Virus record (IMG/VR): IMGVR_UViG_3300043446_000919
Location: 1 to 29,070 of that record
Length of the DNA: 29,070 bases
Source of the DNA: a virus
Reading direction: 5' to 3' (one strand)
Both the position numbers and the translations under genes were made by a program. The notes beneath the pieces were generated by a model, which saw only the letters and a program-made list of their open reading frames with translations, did not search any database and was not told where the DNA came from. Every line of letters begins with the position of its first letter. The first letter of the stretch is position 1. Positions 13,200 to 19,400 of the stretch are shown here, piece after piece.

Positions 13200-13403
13200 C
13201 TACTTCTTCTTAGCTGCGGTTTTCTTAACAGGAGTCTTGGCTACCTTCTCAAGACTCTTGATGTAATCCTCAAATTTTGAGATCTCTTCTTCGTGTTTCC
13301 ATTCATAGAACTTATCTTCGATCTTGTAATAGCCCCACTCAAGGAAGTGATAAAGGGCAACACCTGCCGTTACTGACAAGATTAACGCTAATGATTCATT
13401 CAT
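13200..13403 (-). CDS. Membrane-anchored basic protein, 67 aa
   Basis: One N-terminal hydrophobic segment (LALILSVTAGVALYHFLEW), then a charged helix with KIEDKFYEWKHEEEISKFED and a Lys/Ala-rich C-terminus resembling a nucleic-acid-binding tail. ATGA overlap with the nuclease gene upstream. It could tether DNA or replication proteins to the membrane; this is inference. Confidence 0.65.
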   Translation of the reverse strand: MNESLALILSVTAGVALYHFLEWGYYKIEDKFYEWKHEEEISKFEDYIKSLEKVAKTPVKKTAAKKK

Positions 13404-13762
13404 TGTATTAACTCCATAAATTCGTCTAGTTGGATTATGACAAACGCTTTACTGACATTGCTTTGCCTACGCTTGGCAATGACCAGAGGAACAACCTTTC
13501 CGCCATTCTTTCTTCGCTTCTTCCAGTTATCCCTTTCAAGCACCGCTTCTTGCATCCAAGGCCCGGGCTTGAAACCTTTTTCATTTTTTGCTTCTACTAC
13601 GAAGTAGATCTGATTGGCATAGAACCAAAGATCCCCTTCGTCATAATTACCAGAGAGTCGTAACCTCTCCGATATCAATTCCAATGATCGGAAATACTCA
13701 ACGAGATCTGTCTCCCATTGAGAACCCTTTCTTTTATTAGCCCTAGATTGCTTCGTGTCCAC
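13400..13762 (-). CDS. PD-(D/E)XK nuclease, Holliday-junction-resolvase-like
   Basis: 120 aa from a GTG at 13762; the site upstream is weak. The order is a basic N-terminus, QWETDLVEYFRSL (Glu17), SGNYDEGDLWF (Asp41, Asp44) and YFVVEAKN (Glu57, Lys59), the E...D...ExK active-site spacing of Hjc-type resolvases and related nucleases. The basic stretch RDNWKKRRKNGGK fits DNA contact. It overlaps the DnaB-like gene. Likely role: resolving branched replication or packaging intermediates. Confidence 0.75.
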   Translation of the reverse strand: MDTKQSRANKRKGSQWETDLVEYFRSLELISERLRLSGNYDEGDLWFYANQIYFVVEAKNEKGFKPGPWMQEAVLERDNWKKRRKNGGKVVPLVIAKRRQSNVSKAFVIIQLDEFMELIQ

Positions 13763-14591
13763 GCCAGTAAATCAATCCCGGTCTTACATCAGCTCGACCT
13801 TGTGCATCTCCGTCTGCAATCTGTACCCTCGATGGATCGATGAGTAGCGTTGCATACTTAGTGCCATCTGCTGAGTGTTCACCGAATCGGTTCTTGACTG
13901 CGGCAACTTTGAGTTGCCCATATTCAGGGTTCATTGCAATGGACAGAATCATCGAAGGCAACTGAGATGCCTTACCCAAGATTGCTCTTCGTGGTGCTGG
14001 CTTGTCTGCTTCGTAATCTCTTTGCTCAGACATATGTGTAAGAGCAAGGACACAGGCACCTGTCTTTCTAGCAACATGATGAAGTTCGGACATGATTGCC
14101 CTTATGCCTGACCATTCTTCCCCTGTAACGGACACGCAATTCATCAGGTTATCTATCACGACAAGTGCCGGTGCCATGCCGTAGACCTCACCATAGGCAA
14201 GGATCTCTAGTTCAATCGTATCGATGTCGGGTGACGGATCAAAGACCCACCTAATATGTGAGCCTTTCTCATGCAACATCAGATCGAAGAAGTGTGAGTC
14301 TTGATCTAGGTTCGTTTCTACTTGTTGTTGTGGTATCCCACTCAAAGCTGCAACGGTACGAAACATCTGTGTGATTGGATCCGTATCGGCAGAGAAGTAA
14401 AGCGTTGGTACTCCACTCTTGAGAGCGTAGACCAATGCCATAAGACTCTTACCGGAGTTTGGTTGCCCAGCGATTAGGCATAATTGTGATTGACGGAACC
14501 TCATCCCATAGCTCTTCAATGATTCCCACACATCGGGCAATGGTTTCGCTGATGAGTTTGTACTGTGTACTGCTTGAAGTAGGTTCAACAT
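13743..14591 (-). CDS. DnaB/RecA-like replicative helicase ATPase
   Basis: 282 aa. Walker A GQPNSGKS at 42-49, Walker B LVVID at 143-147, and a later strand with CVLALTHMSEQ containing His and Gln sensor-type residues. This matches the C-terminal helicase domain of DnaB without the N-terminal primase-binding domain, a form common in phages. RecA-type recombinase is less likely because of the short, domain-only layout. It stands between WhiB and the resolvase-like gene, with the primase two genes on, so it fits a phage replisome. Confidence 0.85.
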   Translation of the reverse strand: MLNLLQAVHSTNSSAKPLPDVWESLKSYGMRFRQSQLCLIAGQPNSGKSLMALVYALKSGVPTLYFSADTDPITQMFRTVAALSGIPQQQVETNLDQDSHFFDLMLHEKGSHIRWVFDPSPDIDTIELEILAYGEVYGMAPALVVIDNLMNCVSVTGEEWSGIRAIMSELHHVARKTGACVLALTHMSEQRDYEADKPAPRRAILGKASQLPSMILSIAMNPEYGQLKVAAVKNRFGEHSADGTKYATLLIDPSRVQIADGDAQGRADVRPGLIYWRGHEAI

Positions 14592-14896
14592 TATGCGGCT
14601 ATGCTTCGCTTTCTTTCGATATTGTAAATCCTACGAATATGTTTTCGATCATGTGCAGAAGATCCTCCCCAATAGTGGAAGTCTTCATTATGTAATGCCC
14701 AGTTGAAGCAAGCCTTCAATAGTGGACATTGACTACAGACACCTCGAAGAACTTCATAGTGACTGAAGTCTTTCTCATCGGTACAGAACATCTCTGATCC
14801 GATGGAGGCACAGGGTTCTTTGCCGGTGAATGCCGGGTACTTTGGTGTACCCGGCTCCACCAACTGAGCTAAGAAGCGTTGGCTCTGTAGTCGCAT
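14591..14896 (-). CDS. whiB: WhiB-family Fe-S transcription regulator
   Basis: 101 aa from the ATG at 14896, with AGGG 6 nt upstream; a TTG at 14920 is an alternative. Cys29, Cys54, Cys57 and Cys63 give the C-xn-C-x2-C-x5-C cluster of WhiB proteins, with an additional Cys38. The WGG turn (76-78) and basic tail (HIRRIYNIERKR) complete the family pattern. WhiB proteins hold a 4Fe-4S cluster, bind sigma factor region 4 and occur in Actinobacteria and their phages. The phage copy may redirect or block host transcription. It overlaps the preceding gene by 28 nt. Confidence 0.92.
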   Translation of the reverse strand: MRLQSQRFLAQLVEPGTPKYPAFTGKEPCASIGSEMFCTDEKDFSHYEVLRGVCSQCPLLKACFNWALHNEDFHYWGGSSAHDRKHIRRIYNIERKRSIAA

Positions 14897-15276
14897 TGCT
14901 GACCCTGTGGTCGTTGGCAAGCATAGAAAGCACGATAAGGCTTTCCACTTGATTTAGATACACCAGCAGGAACTAACTTTGCTGGTTCTCCATGCTTACA
15001 AACAGGGCCAGAAGCAGGGGCTGAGGCTACCTGATTAGCAGCACCACCCCATTTATCTGTTGAGATCACAGTTCCACCCAATGCTTGGGCGATCTGTGCA
15101 GTATTCATTGGCTGTCCTGCAAACGCTGTCTGCATCGCATTTAGTACAGCATCTGCACCAGCAGGATCCAAGGCTTCTGCTAACTTCTGTGCAAAGCCTG
15201 TGTATGTTGCATCAGCAATGACAAAGATGGTTCCATCTGCTGTCTTTGTTGATACTTGAAAGCCGAGTTCGGCCAT
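14869..15276 (-). CDS. Protein with C-terminal zinc finger, 135 aa
   Basis: N-terminal strands (GFQVSTKTADGTIFVIA), an Ala-rich helical middle, and a C-terminal metal site: Cys93-x-His95-G, FYAC with Cys120, and Cys128. The CxHG...YRAFYACQ...C pattern resembles GRF or topoisomerase-type C4 fingers that bind single-stranded DNA. It lies between the Cas4/RecB-like nuclease and WhiB, with a TAATG start. Probably part of the replication or recombination set; exact family not named. Confidence 0.7.
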   Translation of the reverse strand: MAELGFQVSTKTADGTIFVIADATYTGFAQKLAEALDPAGADAVLNAMQTAFAGQPMNTAQIAQALGGTVISTDKWGGAANQVASAPASGPVCKHGEPAKLVPAGVSKSSGKPYRAFYACQRPQGQQCDYRANAS

Positions 15277-16232
15277 TACTTTACCTCCGTGTGTTTGATC
15301 GACAACCGTACTGATTCTTTTCCGGCTGTCTTCTTTGGAACGAAACCCAATTTAGCAAGCACTTCACTTTCATCAATCGTTTGGCGTGGAGCCACAGTTG
15401 TCCAGTTAATTTCTACACCGGACAATGTACGACCAAAGACACCCTCAAGAGAAGATTTGAGTTCATCGGATTTCGCTTCGAGTTTCTTCAACTCGTTGTT
15501 GATTTGTAGGTACTCCAAGGCGTTGGAGTCAATGTTGGGATCATCAATCAGAACTTCTGACGGAGTGATTCCAGTTTTTTTTAGACCAGAACAACCAAGC
15601 TCACCGCTTGCATCAAAGTACTTGCAGTAGAACTGGCAGTAACTAGCATCCTTTCCGGGTGCTGGTGCTTCAGCAGAGTTCTTGATTGCTTGCAACCACT
15701 CAAGAGCTTCTTCTGCTACTGATCTGTCGTATGGTTCTGAGTGAACCTTGATGTCTCGTTCATCCCCATCTCTAGGAATTGCTACGAGGTTTACAGTATT
15801 GACTTCAAATCCCGATTCGGAAAGAAGTAAACCATAAACTTGAACCTGCCAACGCTGTTGCTTTGATGGAAAGTAATTAAGGTTCTTTGACTTAACACTC
15901 TTCCAATCCACAACTGCACCAGTAGATCGGACATAAAGATCGACATGGGCTTTAATCCCAAATGCTTCGACCTCTTGCTCAACGAGATACTCTTTGTGTT
16001 CTGGATCTGCAAGTTCGATTGCCTCTTCGATGGCTCCGTGGATTGCAGTACCCATAATTGCAGCGAGTTTCAACTCGTTGTTATTGGTTTCAGGTTGTTG
16101 ATTCAACCTGTACCAAACCTTTCTTGCACAACCACCAAGTTCTGATGGCCCGACTTGAGTCTGTAATGATCGACCTCGTGAAGCATCTTTTGCTTTGAGG
16201 AGATCAACTACGATCTCTTTAATTTCCTTCAT
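15276..16232 (-). CDS. Cas4/RecB-like Fe-S exonuclease
   Basis: 318 aa. RecB-family nuclease motifs appear in order: GTAIHG with His65, AHVDLY with Asp98, VVDWKS with Asp109 and Lys111, and QVQVYG (131 region). One Cys before the core (Cys35 in GGCARK) and three after it (Cys199, Cys203, Cys214) match the 4Fe-4S arrangement of Cas4 and AddB-type nucleases. The last third adds a coiled helix (ELKKLEAKSDELKSSLEG). Likely a 5'-3' exonuclease for recombination or end processing. No CRISPR array or other Cas gene is present. Confidence 0.88.
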   Translation of the reverse strand: MKEIKEIVVDLLKAKDASRGRSLQTQVGPSELGGCARKVWYRLNQQPETNNNELKLAAIMGTAIHGAIEEAIELADPEHKEYLVEQEVEAFGIKAHVDLYVRSTGAVVDWKSVKSKNLNYFPSKQQRWQVQVYGLLLSESGFEVNTVNLVAIPRDGDERDIKVHSEPYDRSVAEEALEWLQAIKNSAEAPAPGKDASYCQFYCKYFDASGELGCSGLKKTGITPSEVLIDDPNIDSNALEYLQINNELKKLEAKSDELKSSLEGVFGRTLSGVEINWTTVAPRQTIDESEVLAKLGFVPKKTAGKESVRLSIKHTEVK

Positions 16233-16974
16233 CTACCTTTTCCGTTTCCTCAGCTTCTGCCTTCGCTTGCATCTGCCGTTCGTATTCTTTCCAATACAAA
16301 CCATAGTACGCCACATCGAAACTAAATCGCTTCATATGTTGAGCCAATGCACCGGTGTGTGCAAAGACTTTGATACCGGCTTGCTTTAGTTTACGGAAGA
16401 AGATGATGTCTTCACCCACAAACTTTTCATTGCCTAGATCTTTCTCGGCAAAGAAAGATTGATCCGGGAACTTCTTGCGAAGTACTGGAACTATTGACTT
16501 GTGCATTAGAACTAAACCCATACCTGCTGAATCAACAGGAATGATCTCATTATACGGCATAGGATGAATGAAGTTCATCAAGTACTCATCCTCTGGATGA
16601 TCAAGGAACAACGCTGGCATCGGTGTCATCAATGTTCCTTCCATTGCCTTGGATACAAAGTACACCCCAGTTACGACAGGTCGTGCCATTTTATCGGCAG
16701 TATCCCAAAGCTTCTTCAAGATATCTGCTGTGAGAACTACATCAGAATCAACCCACAATAACCAATCAGTACCCACATGATCAGCCCACAGCTCGAGAAG
16801 ATCCATACGCTGTCTTGCAATCTGATTACCCTGCACTCGAATAGCATTGTTAATAAATATCCCATGCTTTGCAGATGTTAGAGATGTGTAAAGTAATCCT
16901 TCGGTAAACTTTCCATCAGTCATACCATTATCACACCAACCGATTGAAAGAGTTTCTTTGCTGCTATGCGGCAT
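16219..16974 (-). CDS. GT-A family glycosyltransferase
   Basis: 251 aa. A Rossmann-like N-terminal part leads to WLLWVDSDVV, where Asp76-x-Asp78 is the DxD metal and nucleotide-sugar motif of GT-A enzymes. FVGEDIIFFRKLKQAGIKV near residue 195 is the matching acceptor-side ED motif. The C-terminal 25 residues are Glu/Lys-rich. Cytoplasmic, no membrane span. It sits at the front of the replication operon, so DNA-base or protein glycosylation are both possible; substrate cannot be read from sequence. Confidence 0.8.
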   Translation of the reverse strand: MPHSSKETLSIGWCDNGMTDGKFTEGLLYTSLTSAKHGIFINNAIRVQGNQIARQRMDLLELWADHVGTDWLLWVDSDVVLTADILKKLWDTADKMARPVVTGVYFVSKAMEGTLMTPMPALFLDHPEDEYLMNFIHPMPYNEIIPVDSAGMGLVLMHKSIVPVLRKKFPDQSFFAEKDLGNEKFVGEDIIFFRKLKQAGIKVFAHTGALAQHMKRFSFDVAYYGLYWKEYERQMQAKAEAEETEKVDEGN

Positions 16975-17194
16975 TTACTTTCCACTCCTTCCAATGCGGA
17001 ACATCTTTACCTTCAGGTTGTGTAGCCTTCCACGCTTTCCAAGCTTCTCGCTTTGCGTGATTCGCAGGAGACCTGCCATTAACTGTATCGCTGTTGGTCT
17101 TTGGTTGTCTTGGGTTTTTCTTCCAAGCTTTTCCATTTGGCCTGTTCGAATTTCGATCACCGCTACCTTTTCTACCTTTCTTCGGTTTGCCCAT
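16964..17194 (-). CDS. Small very basic protein, 76 aa
   Basis: ATG at 17194 chosen over an upstream GTG at 17218 because GAGAGAAG precedes it. The first 50 residues are Lys/Arg/Asn/Pro-rich (GKPKKGRKGSGDRNSNRP), followed by an HAKREAWKAWKAT helix and a Trp-rich end. It looks like a nucleic-acid-binding protein of unknown family. Overlaps both neighbours in other frames. Confidence 0.6.
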   Translation of the reverse strand: MGKPKKGRKGSGDRNSNRPNGKAWKKNPRQPKTNSDTVNGRSPANHAKREAWKAWKATQPEGKDVPHWKEWKVNAA

Positions 17195-17333
17195 CGCTTC
17201 TCTCTTTCTTGAGTACACCTATCGCATATTCCAAGCCATCTACTAAACCTTGTTTATACTCAGTATCTGGTAGCGGTTCTGCTTCTTTGATCTTCTTGCA
17301 AAACTTATCGATGTAGAAATCCTTAAGTAACAT
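17172..17333 (-). CDS. Hypothetical protein, 53 aa
   Basis: ATG at 17333 lies inside the end of the previous gene (11-nt overlap) with AAGGGA 7 nt upstream. Reads MLLKDFYIDKFCKKIKEAEP, then LPDTEYKQGLVDGLEYAIGV, then a charged end; mainly helical. The DGLEYAIGVLKKE phrase is typical of small phage helical proteins. It overlaps the next gene by 23 nt. Function unknown. Confidence 0.65.
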   Translation of the reverse strand: MLLKDFYIDKFCKKIKEAEPLPDTEYKQGLVDGLEYAIGVLKKERSDGQTEER

Positions 17334-17682
17334 TCTGATATCCCTTGATGTAGTCCTCTACGAGTTTGGAAATCTTGGCTTCACCATCAATAGGTTTCCA
17401 AACAATCATAGTTCCCGGCAGTATTAAGTTTTTCTCTTCGGGTAATGGAACAAGACTAACCATCTTGTCTGCAATAAGGAACCCCTCATGGAACCAATCA
17501 ACAAGATCGAGCTTGCCCAATAGGTACTGGCTTGATTCATAGGCATGATCCCACCAGATAGATATACCACCATCCCTGCCATAAGAAAAGCCCATAACCC
17601 AAGGATGAGGTCGTAGCGAGGTCTCAGACAATTCAGACATCTGTGCATAAATGTTGTCAACCTCTATAAGTTTTTCACTCAT
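17323..17682 (-). CDS. Hypothetical protein, 119 aa, first gene of leftward replication operon
   Basis: Mixed alpha/beta with WVMGFSYGRDGGISIWWDHA, then YLLGKLDLVDWFHEGFLIA, and a beta part LILPGTMIVWKPIDG. No Cys or catalytic signature. The ATG at 17682 has no recognisable Shine-Dalgarno. Being first after a 250-base spacer, it may have its own promoter there. Not recognised. Confidence 0.7.
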   Translation of the reverse strand: MSEKLIEVDNIYAQMSELSETSLRPHPWVMGFSYGRDGGISIWWDHAYESSQYLLGKLDLVDWFHEGFLIADKMVSLVPLPEEKNLILPGTMIVWKPIDGEAKISKLVEDYIKGYQNVT

Positions 17683-17880
17683 GCCATAAGTGTGACACAG
17701 GGGTCTGACAAAGTGTGGGATTTCGGCGTGTCGTGATATTGTTGGGTCACCTCGTAAGAGGTGGGGCAGAAACTTCAGGCGACACTATACGGTGTAGCAC
17801 CTAACCAACCATAAGTTTTTTATGGGGGGTAGGGGGGCATTTCTTAGGCTCTCCTGCCGGTGTAGTTTATTTTAGGCAAC
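17683..17880. promoter_or_regulatory. Spacer upstream of replication operon, probable promoter/operator
   Basis: No gene is visible. It contains a hairpin CACCTC/GAGGTG with loop GTAA (17748-17763), a short GGTG/CACC dyad near 17795, and a G-rich stretch near 17824-17838. It separates the structural operon's terminator from the replication operon, so the promoter for the latter should lie here on the minus strand. I found no convincing -35/-10 pair. Confidence 0.5.
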
Positions 17881-17909
17881 AAAAAAAGGGGCCACCCGAA
17901 GGTGGCCCC
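17881..17909 (-). terminator. Intrinsic terminator with UUCG loop ending the structural operon
   Basis: On the minus strand GGGGCCACC-TTCG-GGTGGCCCC forms a perfect 9-bp stem with the very stable UUCG tetraloop (17909-17888), followed immediately by seven T (17887-17881). It stands 23 bases past the stop of the last structural-operon gene at 17933. Confidence 0.95.
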
Positions 17910-17932
17910 AATGTTTTGCCGATATTAAGTTG

Positions 17933-18154
17933 TTAGTCGAGATCCTCTGGATCAGTCCAAAGGGCTGCTTCAGTCTTTTCATTCTCGACTCTCTGAGCAT
18001 ACTCACCCAGACCCAAAGATGACAAGACAAAGATAATTGCTTGCTCTACTGGAATCTCTGGTGAGATGTAAGAGACTACTAATGCAACAGCCGAGGAGAT
18101 GAATGCAGCTACTCGAGCAGGGTTGCGGTGGATCAATGATTTGATCTTTTCCAT
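17933..18154 (-). CDS. Small membrane protein, holin candidate, 73 aa
   Basis: Short basic N-terminus (MEKIKSLIHRNPARV), then two hydrophobic segments (AAFISSAVALVVSYI and QAIIFVLSSLGLG) and an acidic soluble C-terminus ending TDPEDLD. Size, topology and position right after the M15 endolysin fit a class II holin. Strong terminator follows. No specific family match can be claimed. Confidence 0.65.
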   Translation of the reverse strand: MEKIKSLIHRNPARVAAFISSAVALVVSYISPEIPVEQAIIFVLSSLGLGEYAQRVENEKTEAALWTDPEDLD

Positions 18155-18640
18155 TTAGCCCTCCTTAGGACTTGGTACTTCACATTTCTGTGGGTTTCGA
18201 TTCTTCAGACTTTGAATGACAGCATCTGGAGAACTGAACACTTTCTTCTTTGTCCAAGGGAACCAAGAGCTTGTGTCTTTGTCGTGCTTTGGATCGATGG
18301 ATATATGCATATGTTTTGAGTGTGGGTTCGATCCGGTGTACCGGCGGTCACCCTCACTTGCTCTGGCACGAGACCAGATCTTGCTATCAAAAATCAAGTA
18401 GACAACTCTCTTGTCTTGCTTGAACTTCTGAAACAGTTCGTGACAGTCTACCCCTGACTTCGGATCATGGGTGAGATCTACTGCGTGTCCTGTGTTGTGG
18501 TCTGAGTCAGGACTGGCTGCAAGATGTGCAGCCGAAGGGAGTAATCCATCGCTGGCTTTCGCCCTCTTTGGCCACAGCTTGGTGGCTTGTCTCAAGACTG
18601 ATTTGGCAGCAGGTGTCGCCGTCTTTGCAACAGGTTTCAT
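18155..18640 (-). CDS. Endolysin, peptidase M15 (VanY-like)
   Basis: 161 aa. The VanY/M15 signature SxHxxGxAxD is present at 46-55 (SDHNTGHAVD), giving zinc ligands His48 and Asp55. HMHISI supplies the third, His112. Such enzymes cut peptide bonds in peptidoglycan stem or cross-link peptides. There is no signal peptide, so it needs a holin for release; membrane proteins flank it at 17933 and 19206. The N-terminal 30 residues are Lys/Ala-rich and variable. Confidence 0.88.
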   Translation of the reverse strand: MKPVAKTATPAAKSVLRQATKLWPKRAKASDGLLPSAAHLAASPDSDHNTGHAVDLTHDPKSGVDCHELFQKFKQDKRVVYLIFDSKIWSRARASEGDRRYTGSNPHSKHMHISIDPKHDKDTSSWFPWTKKKVFSSPDAVIQSLKNRNPQKCEVPSPKEG

Positions 18641-19209
18641 TCATTCTTCCTAATCCATATCTGGGAGCCAGAGTCAATCAACTCCATCTCTTCCTTCAGT
18701 AAGGTCACAAACAGGTCTATAGCCGGCTGTGGCCGCTTCTCGAGGGGTAATTCAGCCCCCCAAAGGTAATCATCAAAGGCCATAATTCCACCCGGTTTAA
18801 GGGCTTTCCAGCCGTTTATGGCATCGTAGAAGACAGCCTGAGCCGTATGATCCCCATCGATGTAGATGAAGTCGTATACGCCAACTTCGTCAAGATCGTG
18901 GAAGAACTGAAGGCTAGGCATCTTGGTCTTTATTACTCGTGGGTAACTTAGCAACTTCCAGTCATAGGTCTTCTCGACATCGGTAAAGTCCATCTTGTGG
19001 TGGGCTTCCTCATCAGATCCCTGCCAAGTGTCCACATCAATCAAGGTTGAGGAGGAATGGGTCAAGACATTCTGTGCCAGCCAGAGACTGGCATCGCCTG
19101 TAAAGGCACCTATCTGGAGATAGGAAAGGTTGGGTTGATCCTTATATTGAGACAGGTGTCTCTGGAAATACTCCATAGCATAGCTTGCGAACCAGTTAGG
19201 GTAAGTCAT
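18637..19209 (-). CDS. Class I SAM-dependent methyltransferase
   Basis: 190 aa. LQIGAFTGDASLWL (about 31-44) is motif I for S-adenosylmethionine binding, LIDVDTWQG the motif II acidic strand, YDFIYIDGDHTAQAV and LKPGGIMAFDDY motifs IV and V of the Methyltransf_24 group. Substrate unknown; such genes among tail genes may modify sugars or virion proteins. It lies between a putative membrane protein and the endolysin, an unusual place for a methyltransferase. ATGA-type overlaps on both sides. Confidence 0.8.
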   Translation of the reverse strand: MTYPNWFASYAMEYFQRHLSQYKDQPNLSYLQIGAFTGDASLWLAQNVLTHSSSTLIDVDTWQGSDEEAHHKMDFTDVEKTYDWKLLSYPRVIKTKMPSLQFFHDLDEVGVYDFIYIDGDHTAQAVFYDAINGWKALKPGGIMAFDDYLWGAELPLEKRPQPAIDLFVTLLKEEMELIDSGSQIWIRKNE

Positions 19210-19400
19210 TTCTGAATCAGAAACTCGTATAGTTTGTCAACCTTTGCCTCTAATCTGTCGACCTTATCACGGATCGAAGATCCACCATTGGGTTTAAGTT
19301 CAGCAAGATAATGCTTTACTAACCATCGGATTGCACCAGCGAATGCGGTGACGATTGTTGTTACGGCGACCGCAAGGCCAGCCCAGTCCAAGTAGTTCAT
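19206..19400 (-). CDS. Membrane protein with coiled coil, holin-like, 64 aa
   Basis: One hydrophobic segment at residues 7-28 (AGLAVAVTTIVTAFAGAIRWL), then a KPNGGSS turn and an amphipathic coiled coil KVDRLEAKVDKLYEFLI. This membrane-segment, LKPNGGSS, coiled-coil order is frequent in small membrane proteins of actinophages often annotated as holins. ATGA-type coupling to the methyltransferase. Confidence 0.7.
   Translation of the reverse strand: MNYLDWAGLAVAVTTIVTAFAGAIRWLVKHYLAELKPNGGSSIRDKVDRLEAKVDKLYEFLIQK

Noticed and set aside
14833-14895. A complete tRNA gene around the D-arm-like sequence in WhiB
   Set aside because: No T-arm or matching acceptor strand follows; the anticodon stem would be 8 bp with a 6-nt loop. 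Kept only as a remnant-like observation.
15276-16232. Cas4 homologue as sign of a CRISPR locus
   Set aside because: No direct-repeat array or other Cas gene in the window; stand-alone phage Cas4/RecB nucleases are common.
17683-17720. TTGTCA with 17-base spacer to TATGGC (minus strand) as promoter of the replication operon
   Set aside because: The -10 match is only three of six and would place the transcript start inside the first gene.
18316-18345. GTTCGATCC on the plus strand, like a tRNA T-arm
   Set aside because: It lies inside the M15 endolysin gene; flanking bases do not pair into a 5-bp T-stem and no D-arm or acceptor is near.
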